Source: an uncultured Lachnospiraceae bacterium (GTDB taxonomy: Bacteria; Bacillota_A; Clostridia; Lachnospirales; Lachnospiraceae). From it: 6,591 bases of DNA. Positions 1 through 5,882 of this stretch are shown one piece after another. Every line of letters begins with the position of its first letter. Within the stretch, counting starts at the first letter, position 1. The translations under genes and the position numbers were made by a program. Below the pieces are notes generated by a model. It worked only from the letters and a program-made list of their open reading frames with translations. It made no database searches and was not told where the DNA came from. The stretch lies in contig USJM01000104.1 of assembly GCA_900555005.1 (NCBI GenBank), positions 1 through 6,591 of the forward strand, in the 5' to 3' direction.

Positions 1-77
1 ACCGCTCTCGCGATCACCGGCTCTCTCAGAAAACCGTCAAACATCTCCGGAAAAATCGTCAGTACCGATATCTTCAT
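1..77 (-). CDS. trmD: Probable tRNA (guanine-N1)-methyltransferase TrmD, N-terminal fragment
   Basis: The reading frame opens at an ATG (77-75) and stays open to the window edge, giving 25 residues that begin MKISVLTIFPEMF and continue through DGFL to REPVIARA. The pattern hydrophobic-LTIFPEMF followed by a short helix and IARA matches the start of TrmD, which has a conserved LFPEM or IFPEM segment and an I-x-x-RA motif at the same spacing. TrmD transfers a methyl group from S-adenosylmethionine to G37 of tRNAs and helps prevent frameshifting; it is usually essential. The ribosome binding site is poor, and the stop codon of the small peptide gene lies 10 bases upstream, so translation may be coupled. 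TrmD normally sits in an rpsP-rimM-trmD-rplS operon; here a MATE gene and a micropeptide precede it, which is unusual. Only the extreme N-terminus is visible, so the call depends on one motif. Confidence 0.7.
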   Translation of the reverse strand, partial: MKISVLTIFPEMFDGFLREPVIARA

Positions 78-87
78 ATCCGTCTGC

Positions 88-186
88 TCAGGTATGATGT
101 CCATGCCGCGGCGTATAGAAGATCAGCGCCTCCACCGCCCACGCGGCGACGTCCAGTGCGATCATCCAGGCAAGGAATTTCCACAT
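88..186 (-). CDS. Small hydrophobic peptide, 32 aa, unknown function
   Basis: A 33-codon frame (ATG at 186-184, TGA at 90-88) follows a strong AAGGAG at 200-195 with an 8-base spacer. The product starts MWKFLAWMIALDVAAWAVEA and ends in a His-rich tail, TPRHGHHT. Residues 2-24 could form a single membrane helix, although it carries one Asp and one Glu. I do not recognise a family. It overlaps the last 25 bases of the upstream MATE frame and ends 10 bases before the trmD start, so it could work as a coupling or leader peptide for trmD, or as a small membrane protein. The good ribosome binding site and tight spacing favour real translation; the short length leaves chance possible. Confidence 0.45.
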   Translation of the reverse strand: MWKFLAWMIALDVAAWAVEALIFYTPRHGHHT

Positions 187-1653
187 AAAGCCATCTCCTT
201 CTTTTCATGAGCCATAACGCATATGACAGCCTGTCCGTCGAGTGCCTCCGGCCGTCTTTCAAAGAAGTTCCCGGTGCCCGTCAGCTTTCCATTTCTCCCC
301 CACGTCAGGCAGAAATACAGCACCAGCAGGATACCGGTCGGCACCCAGCTCACCGGATAGCTCCACATCAGGGTGGAGAACTGCGGCCAGACCCGCGTCG
401 CGATCAGAACCCACAGCACCCGCAGCACACAGATGCCCGACACACAGATGACCATCGGCGCAAATGAATCCCCCAGGCCTCTCAGCACATCCGAAAAGAT
501 TTCAATCACGATAAAGGTCACGTAGCATGGGACGAAAAAGTGCATCATCATCCTTCCAGTCCGATGACGGTCTGATCCGTTGTGAACAGCCCGATCAGGA
601 TGTCTGTCATGAACCAGAGAATCAGGGAGAGGGTGATTGTTATAATCGTATCGATGATCAGCGATTCCCGGATGCACCTGCGGACGCGTTTCATCTTTCC
701 GGCTCCGTAATTTTGGCCGATGAAGGTCGTCACAGCCACACCGAACGAATTGCTCGTCATCCAGAAAACCTGGTCCGCCTTGCCGCAGGCCGCCCAGGCT
801 GCCACATAATTCGTTCCGAACCCGTTGACAGCCGCCTGCAGAATGACATTCGTGATCGAGTACGACAGCGACTGCACCATCGCAGGGATCCCGATCTGCA
901 GAATCCGGACCATCTGACGTCTGTTGATCCGAATCTCCCGAATTCGGACGCCATAATTTTCCCGGCTCTTCATCAGGCACTGCATCACCAGGATCGCCGA
1001 GAGCAGCTGGCAGAGAACCGTCGCCAGGGCAGCCCCGAACACACCCATTTTCAATCCCGCAACAAACAGAAGATCGAGTCCGATATTTGCAAGGCAGGAC
1101 ACAATCAGGTAGTACAGCGGCCGCTTTGAATCGCCGATCGCCCGGAGAATCCCTGCGCCCATGTTGTAAATCAGGTTCGGCACCATCCCGGCAAAATAGA
1201 TCTGCATGTAGATTCTGGAGTCTGCAAATGAATCTGCCGGCGTATTCATGCCCTTCAGCATGGGGTCCGCCAGCAGGATCCCTACCACCATAAATACTGC
1301 GCCGAATAACACAGACATGGCAATCGAGGTATGAACCGATGACGATACTTTCTCATCATCCCTTGCCCCGAAGTACTGAGCAATGACGACGGACGCACCT
1401 GAGGCCAGCCCCAGGAAAGCGCCGACATCACATTGACGATCTGCGATGCCGCGCCTCCGATCGCTGACAGGGCGACCGTCCCGACAAACCGACCGACAAT
1501 CACCGCGTCGGTCGTATTATACAGCATCTGAAAGAATGTGCCGAACAGCAGCGGGAAGAAAAAGATCAGAAGCTGCTGCCAGATCACCCCCTGCGTGATG
1601 CCATTGTATTGTTGTGTTTCATTCTGTCTGCGCTCTTGTCCCCTCATACTCAA
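162..1653 (-). pseudogene. MATE family efflux transporter (YoeA/NorM-like), two frameshifts
   Basis: MATE proteins are 12-helix membrane antiporters that expel cationic drugs or metabolites using H+ or Na+. Three pieces in different frames join into one family member. Piece 1, from 1653 to about 1419, holds TM1 with FFFPLLFGTFFQMLYN and the conserved Asp in NTTDAVIVGRF, then AIGGAASQIVNVMSA. Piece 2, from about 1415 to 551, holds LGLASGASVVIAQYFGA, the ILRAIGDSKRPLYYL motif, NIGLDLLFV and TFIGQNYGAGKMKR. Piece 3, from about 551, holds MMMHFFVPCYVTFIVIEIF, LRGLGDSFAP and the last helices. The first break is repaired by adding one A to AAA at 1416-1418 (plus strand), and the second by adding one C to CC at 552-553. 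The combined length without the tail is about 450 residues, normal for the family. The final 45 residues after the last helix look unlike MATE, so the natural end may be earlier. The gene follows the phosphatase gene by 55 bases. It may be a true pseudogene or carry sequencing errors. Confidence 0.88.
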
Positions 1654-1666
1654 CAGGCACCCCTTT
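1654..1666 (-). promoter_or_regulatory. Ribosome binding site that favours a TTG start for MATE1
   Basis: On the minus strand AAAGGGG (1666-1660) lies 6 bases before a TTG at 1653-1651. The first in-frame ATG (1647-1645) is 12 bases away, too far for good initiation. TTG is therefore the better start, adding two residues. A second purine-rich run, GAAGGAG at 1679-1673, is too distant from either codon. Confidence 0.5.
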
Positions 1667-1708
1667 GTGCCGCTCCTTCAATTGTCAGACATCCCGCGCG
1701 CTCCTGTT

Positions 1709-2374
1709 TCACAGCGCCGCATATGTCAGATCCATGTCCAGCAATCTCCATGCCCCGTCCTGAAGCTCCGCGATGCTCACGGAACAATTCTGCGGAATCT
1801 GCCCTCTCCAGAAGTCCTTCAGCGGAACCGGCTCGATGTTCATCAGCAGGCCCCTGCTGGCACAGCCGTGTGTCGATACCAGCAGATTGAATGGCTTTCC
1901 CTCGTAATTTTTATACTGCCCTGCAATGTCCCTCAGAAAAGCGCCTGTCCGCTCAATCACCTGAGCGTACGTCTCCGCGCCCTCCGGTACTCTGGCCAGC
2001 TCGGGCGACTGGAAAAACACAAACGCCTCCGGATCCGCCTTCGGGAACCTGGGATCATCGATCATACAATCCCCCTCCCATGGCCCGAGGTTCACCTCCG
2101 CAATCCGTCCGTCCAGTGCGATCGGAATCACCTGTGCGTGGCCGGAGGCAGCTTCGGCAGACTCTCCGCCCAGCACCAGCTCTGCGGTCCGCCTTGCCCG
2201 GCCAAGCGGGCTTGATACACAGGCGTCAAAAAAGAGACCGGCTCTCCGCATCCCCTCTCCTGTCATACGTGCAAGGGTTTCCCCCTTCTCATCAAGTTGA
2301 ATATCCGAACGCCCCTGAAGTCGCCTGAGCTTGTTCCATTCCGTCTCGCCATGTCTCAGTATGTATATCTTCAT
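1709..2374 (-). CDS. Histidine phosphatase family protein (phosphoglycerate mutase-like), 221 aa
   Basis: This is an intact branch-1 histidine phosphatase, a cytosolic enzyme that removes phosphate through a phospho-histidine intermediate. The signature LRHGETEWN is at residues 6-14, with Arg7 and nucleophile His8. The second phosphate-pocket Arg is Arg59 in SSPLGRARRTAE, the acid/base region is Glu93 in IAEVNLGPWEG, and the second catalytic His is His169 in STHG. All expected catalytic residues are present and the length is typical (about 200-230). The subgroup also includes cofactor-dependent phosphoglycerate mutase, GpmB and CobC; the sequence alone does not give the substrate, and Clostridial copies in such settings usually act on unknown phosphometabolites. 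The ATG start has GGGGAG 8 bases upstream and its own promoter about 50-75 bases upstream. It leads a unit that continues into MATE1. Confidence 0.93.
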   Translation of the reverse strand: MKIYILRHGETEWNKLRRLQGRSDIQLDEKGETLARMTGEGMRRAGLFFDACVSSPLGRARRTAELVLGGESAEAASGHAQVIPIALDGRIAEVNLGPWEGDCMIDDPRFPKADPEAFVFFQSPELARVPEGAETYAQVIERTGAFLRDIAGQYKNYEGKPFNLLVSTHGCASRGLLMNIEPVPLKDFWRGQIPQNCSVSIAELQDGAWRLLDMDLTYAAL

Positions 2375-2421
2375 TCCACTGACTCCCCGCCCATTGCTCT
2401 GTCACCCCTGATGTCTCACTG

Positions 2422-2450
2422 ATTGTAGACGACGTGTACAGAAGAGTCAA
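2422..2450 (-). promoter_or_regulatory. Sigma-A promoter for the phosphatase-MATE1 unit
   Basis: The minus strand reads TTGACT (2450-2445), a 17-base spacer, then TACAAT (2427-2422). Each hexamer has one mismatch to the consensus and the spacing is ideal. Transcription would start near 2415, leaving a leader of about 40 bases before the phosphatase ATG at 2374. The site falls in the 98-base gap after the mgtC remnant, so the phosphatase does not need read-through from upstream. No operator repeat is obvious. Confidence 0.78.
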
Positions 2451-2472
2451 TCGGCTCCCTTCTATCCAGGCC

Positions 2473-2804
2473 TTACAGGATCTCATAGAAGCTGATTCCA
2501 CTGCAGGTCTGCAGAATGGTCATGATTTTCTCTCTGTCTCTGTAAGACGACAGCTTCACCGTCACGATTGCGACCGGCCCGTCACCCCTGATCATGCTCC
2601 TGACCTGATTGCTCCGGGTGGTGATGATGGTCCCCGCACCGATAAAGCCAATACCACTGATCACAGCAGCCCCATTTCTATAAAGATCTCCCGAAGAAGG
2701 TGAGAACTTATGCATCATATACTCACTCAGAATCATCGCCATCGCAGCCCCCATGCAGATCAGGACGCAATGAAACCTGACATCCGCTCAAGCTCCCCGA
2801 TCAT
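2473..2804 (-). pseudogene. MgtC/SapB family membrane protein, decayed remnant
   Basis: MgtC-family proteins are inner-membrane proteins of about 220-240 residues linked to Mg2+ limitation and to modulating the F-type ATP synthase. A piece from 2804 has MIGELERM, matching the family's G-x-x-IG-x-ER motif, after AGGAGG with a 5-base spacer (2815-2810). It stops at 2762-2760 after 14 codons. In another frame, open from 2787, the family continues with VRFHCVLICMGAA, then AVISGIGFIGAGTIITTRSN and QVR, so the frame changes between 2787 and 2763. The conserved TTAAGLW region and the helices after it are missing. The sequence jumps from RSNQVR to what looks like the C-terminal ACT-like end, VAIVTVKL to GISFYEIL, so I estimate 60-90 residues are lost. 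The first helix is also absent. With a frameshift, a missing N-terminus and an internal deletion, function is unlikely. It lies downstream of MATE2, probably in the same transcript. Confidence 0.8.
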
Positions 2805-2870
2805 CAGGGCCTCCTCTCTGCATCTGCCTTTCAGAGGCGGATTGCTCTCCCACCTCAAGTGTCTTATCTG

Positions 2871-4233
2871 TCAGTCCTCTGCGGCATTGTCTTTCAGAAT
2901 CTTCGGAAAACGGACAAGAAAGATCAGCATGCAGATCACAGCCGTCGCGTCTGCCACCGCCTCCGCCGTGAAGACACCCATAACCCCCATGAAGTGAGGC
3001 AGGATCAGCGCCAGCGGAACCAGCAGAAAAATCTTCCGCAGAAATGCGATGAACAGCGAGATCTTCGCCTCATTCAGCGCCACAAATGTATTCTGACAGG
3101 CTCTCTGCATGCCGAATATGCTCATCCCGGCTACAAAGACCGGCATTGTCCGTCTGACCGTCTCAATCAGCTTCGCGTCCGCTGTGAAGATTCTTGCATA
3201 AAATGCAGGAAAGACCATCATGGTCAGCACCAGAATAAGCCCGTAGAAAAGATTCACGCTCCACGACACGCGGAAGGCCTTCCGGACTCTGTCATTGTTT
3301 CGTCTGCCGAAATTGTAGCTGATCACCGGCGTACAGCCCTGGGAGAACCCGCTCAGCGGAACACTGACAATCTGCATGCAGCTCTGCATGACAGAAAGCG
3401 CGCTCACATAGATATCGCCGAATTCCGAGAGCGTTCCGTTCAGGACAAACCCGATGATGCTTTCCGTACTCCCCATGACAAACGGTGAAACACCCAGCGC
3501 CAGCATCTGCCTCATCACCGCCCCGTCCGGCTTCATCGCTTCTCTCTTCAGCCTCAGCGAAGCTTTCCCTGAAAAGAGAAAGCCAAGCACTATGAAACCA
3601 CTCACCACCTGGGATATCACCGATGCCAGCGCCGCGCCGGCCACCCCCATCTGGAGGGTAAAGATGAACAGGGGATCCAGTCCGATGTTCAGCGCCGCGC
3701 CAATCAGCGTCGACACCATCGCAAAGCCCGGCCGTCCCTGTGCATTGATGAACATCGTCAGCCCGGCCGTCACCATCACGAAGAATGTACGGTCAGATAG
3801 ACCGCAAAATAACTGACCGCATATCCCAGGGTCCTGTCAGACGCTCCCGTCAGGATCAGCAGCGGCTTCATGAAGACCGCCATGACAATCGTCAGCACTA
3901 CCGTGAAAAACAAATCCAGCGTAAAACCGTTGCCCAGAATTCTCTCAGCCAGCCGTCTGTCCCCGCGTCCCAGCGCCATCGATGCGAGCGGAGCTCCGCC
4001 GCCTCCTGCAAATGAAGCAAATGCGGAGATCAGAATGATCAGAGTGCTGCAGATTCCCACGCCGGCCAGCGCATCCGCGCCGTGATCGGCAATATGGCCG
4101 ATGTAGATTCGGTCGACGATATTATATAGAAGGTTCACGAGCTGAGCTACGACCGCCGGAAGTGCCATCTGAAAGATCAGCTTCGTCACCGGTTCCGTTC
4201 CCATCCGCCTTCATAGCCGGTACCCATATCCAC
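2871..4233 (-). pseudogene. MATE family efflux transporter (MepA-like), one or two frameshifts
   Basis: Two frames join into a complete MepA-type MATE antiporter. The N-terminal part (from 4204) has MGTEPVTKLIFQMALPAVV, the TM1 Asp in LYNIVDRIYIGHI, and runs to AVSYFAVYLT. The C-terminal part (to 2871) has FVMVTAGLTMFINAQGRPG, NIGLDPLFIF, SQGCTPVISYNFGRRN and QNTFVALNEAK, ending KILKDNAAED. Adding one base (C on the plus strand) at about 3790 changes LTVHSS-stop to LTGTFFVMV, the expected family sequence. A GTG at 4233-4231 has GGAGGG (4246-4241) 7 bases before it and encodes VDMGTGYEGG; this joins MGTEP if one base is added to CC at 4205-4206, so a second frameshift near the start is likely. 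Otherwise the ATG at 4204 would be used with a weak site. The repaired length is about 454 residues, normal for MATE. Helices and motifs are otherwise preserved, so the damage is recent or artefactual. Its promoter is at 4292-4321. Confidence 0.87.
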
Positions 4234-4246
4234 AGCTGTTCCCTCC
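4231..4246 (-). promoter_or_regulatory. Ribosome binding site and probable GTG start of MATE2
   Basis: GGAGGG (4246-4241, minus strand) stands 7 bases before GTG (4233-4231). The nearby ATG at 4227-4225 in the same frame is 13 bases away. The only ATG in frame with the MATE body, at 4204, has just AAGG with a 3-base spacer. This supports GTG as the original start and a lost base between it and the MATE frame. Confidence 0.5.
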
Positions 4247-4291
4247 GTCAATTCAATTTCAGATCATCATGCCCAGCCAGATCCTGATTTG

Positions 4292-4321
4292 ATTGTAATC
4301 TCCCGCTTTTCAGCTTGTCAA
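4292..4321 (-). promoter_or_regulatory. Sigma-A promoter for the MATE2-mgtC unit
   Basis: The minus strand reads TTGACA (4321-4316), an 18-base spacer, then TACAAT (4297-4292). The -35 is a perfect match and the -10 has one mismatch. The predicted start is near 4285, giving a leader of about 50 bases to the GTG at 4233. It points away from the MATE3 promoter; the two -35 boxes are 84 bases apart, room for a shared regulator, although no clear palindrome was found there. Confidence 0.75.
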
Positions 4322-4405
4322 TCAGATGAAAAGCCCCAGTGCCATGCCGAGATTGTCCCACTTTTGGTTTTAGTATTCTCGTGCCGCCTACTCGCCACTT
4401 CATGA

Positions 4406-4434
4406 TTGAATCAGCGTCTTCTGAATGGTATGAT
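4406..4434 (+). promoter_or_regulatory. Sigma-A promoter for the MATE3-regulator unit
   Basis: TTGAAT (4406-4411), a 17-base spacer and TATGAT (4429-4434) fit a sigma-A promoter: two mismatches in the -35, one in the -10, ideal spacing. Transcription would start near 4441, about 43 bases before the TTG start of MATE3. It is the only good match I found upstream of that gene on this strand. Confidence 0.65.
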
Positions 4435-4469
4435 CCAAGCCGTGGCCAGGCAATTTGCAGCAAAACAGC

Positions 4470-4486
4470 AGGAGGAATGAACCTTG
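4470..4486 (+). promoter_or_regulatory. Ribosome binding site that favours a TTG start for MATE3
   Basis: AGGAGG (4470-4475) is followed after 8 bases by TTG (4484-4486). The ATG at 4478 is only 2 bases away and in another frame, where it would encode a 44-codon shadow. The next in-frame ATG is at 4505, 29 bases from the site. TTG is thus the best start, though ATG 4505 or ATG 4523 (after AGGGAG) cannot be excluded. Confidence 0.55.
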
Positions 4487-5860
4487 AAGGCTTCCGGGTC
4501 GGAAATGAAAAGCAACAGGGAGATGGATATGCTGAGCGGCAGTATCTTCCGCAAGCTATGCGCGATCGCAATCCCGATCTGCCTGTCCAGCATCCTTCAA
4601 CAGCTGTTTAATGCCTCGGACACAGCAGTTGTCGGGAATTTTTCATCCAGCCAGGCAATGGCAGCCGTCGGAACCAATGCGCCGGTGATCAACGTGATTG
4701 TGACCTTTTTCAGCGGTCTGTCCATCGGTTCCAACGTCATGCTGTCCAGCTTCATCGGCTCCGGAAACCGTGACAAGGTCAACGACGCCCTTCACACCAG
4801 CTTCATGGTCGCACTGATCAGCGGACTCCTCATGCTCGTACTCGGCCAGGTGACCGCGCAGCCTGTCCTCACACTCCTCGGCACACCCGAAGATGTCATG
4901 GGCATGGCCGTCACGTACCTGCGGATCTATTTTCTCGGGATGCCCTTTCTGATGATCTATGACTTCGGAAGCTCCATCCTGCGCGCGATCGGAGACACCC
5001 GAAGGCCACTTTTGTATCTGACCTGCTCTGGTATCCTGAACGTATTTCTGAATCTCTTCTTCGTGATTGTTCTTCACAGAAATGCAGACGGTGTTGCCAT
5101 CGCCACAACCATCAGCAATGCGGTGAGTGCCTTCCTGATCCTGCGCGCACTCATCCGTGAAAAAGGGATGCTGCATCTCGAGTTGACACAGCTTCAGATG
5201 AAAAAGCCCTATCTGATGAAAATCCTATGGATTGGCGGCCCGGCGGGACTTCAGGGGATGATCTTCTCCGTCTCCAACGTAGTGATACAGTCCGCCATCA
5301 ACCATTTTGGTTCCGCCTGCATCGCCGGGAATTCAGCAGCGCTGAATTTTGAGTACATCAGCTATTTTGTTGTCAACGGCTTCGCACAGGCCGTCATGAC
5401 CTTTATCAGCCAGAATTATGCCGCCGGGAATTATGTGCGCTGCCGAAAAACAACGCGCACCGCCATGATCTGCTCCGTCGGTTTCTGCGCCATGGTCTCC
5501 GTTTCCTTTTTCCTGCTGAAGGCCCCGCTTCTTCATCTCTTCTCACAGCAGCCGGACGTGCTCCGCTATGCCTACGTTCGGATGACCTTCATCACGCTCC
5601 TGGAACCAATGACCGCTTCCTACGAAATCACCGGCGCCAGCCTGCGTGGAATCGGACACTCCATGGCCCCCGCCCTGATCACGCTATTCGGATGCTGCGG
5701 CCTGCGGGTCGCCTTTATTGCCGCCATGCTGCAGCACTTTACATCCTTCTACCAGGTGGTGCTCATCTATCCGGTTACCTGGATCGTGACCGGAAGCGCG
5801 ATTATCGCGCTGTACTTCATCGTTACTAGGAAGGAGTATATAAAACCAGGCATTCATTGA
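4484..5860 (+). CDS. MATE family efflux transporter (YoeA/NorM-like), intact, 458 aa
   Basis: This is the only uninterrupted MATE gene in the window. The product is a cytoplasmic-membrane antiporter that would export drugs or metabolites in exchange for H+ or Na+. About 12 hydrophobic segments are visible, in two halves: roughly residues 24-223 and 252-447. The first half carries the conserved TM1 Asp46 in LFNASDTAVVGNF and SILRAIGDTRRPLLYL (164-179). The second half carries FISQNYAAGN (307-316) and SLRGIGHSMAPALITLFG (386-403). Length and motifs are normal for the family. These motifs match MATE1 better than MATE2, so MATE1 and MATE3 probably belong to the same subgroup and this copy may cover for the broken one. 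The frame ends in a TGA followed directly by an in-frame TAA. The regulator gene begins 22 bases later, so the two are probably co-transcribed. The substrate cannot be told from sequence. Confidence 0.95.
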   Translation: MKASGSEMKSNREMDMLSGSIFRKLCAIAIPICLSSILQQLFNASDTAVVGNFSSSQAMAAVGTNAPVINVIVTFFSGLSIGSNVMLSSFIGSGNRDKVNDALHTSFMVALISGLLMLVLGQVTAQPVLTLLGTPEDVMGMAVTYLRIYFLGMPFLMIYDFGSSILRAIGDTRRPLLYLTCSGILNVFLNLFFVIVLHRNADGVAIATTISNAVSAFLILRALIREKGMLHLELTQLQMKKPYLMKILWIGGPAGLQGMIFSVSNVVIQSAINHFGSACIAGNSAALNFEYISYFVVNGFAQAVMTFISQNYAAGNYVRCRKTTRTAMICSVGFCAMVSVSFFLLKAPLLHLFSQQPDVLRYAYVRMTFITLLEPMTASYEITGASLRGIGHSMAPALITLFGCCGLRVAFIAAMLQHFTSFYQVVLIYPVTWIVTGSAIIALYFIVTRKEYIKPGIH

Positions 5861-5882
5861 TAACATTATTAAGGAGCCTGCC

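Noticed and set aside
527..1129. Plus-strand 200-codon frame
   Set aside because: It is antisense to the central part of MATE1 and has no recognisable domain or good ribosome binding site.
1538..2215. Plus-strand 225-codon open frame opposite the phosphatase and MATE1 start
   Set aside because: It lies antisense to genes with clear catalytic or membrane motifs, has an ordinary shadow composition and shows no family motif.
2805..2870. Possible terminator after MATE2 (GCCT-loop-AGGC)
   Set aside because: The stem is only about 4-5 pairs and no T-run follows on the minus strand, so it does not look like an intrinsic terminator. I saw no convincing terminator anywhere in the window.
2859..3488. 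Plus-strand 209-codon frame rich in His, Arg, Gln and Asp
   Set aside because: It is antisense to MATE2, whose motifs are unmistakable. The polar composition is what the complement of a GC-rich membrane gene gives.
552..3791. Programmed frameshifting in the MATE genes
   Set aside because: The break points lack a classical slippery heptamer and there is no known recoding in MATE genes. One-base losses explain them more simply.
4331..4365. Apparent inverted repeat AAAAG ... CTTTT between the divergent promoters
   Set aside because: Only the outer five bases pair; the inner bases do not, so an operator or hairpin is not supported.
4248..4571. Minus-strand 107-codon frame across the intergenic region
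   Set aside because: It covers both promoters and the MATE3 start, and has no family motif. A short stretch reading KWDNL in another frame recalled transposases but is followed and preceded by stops.
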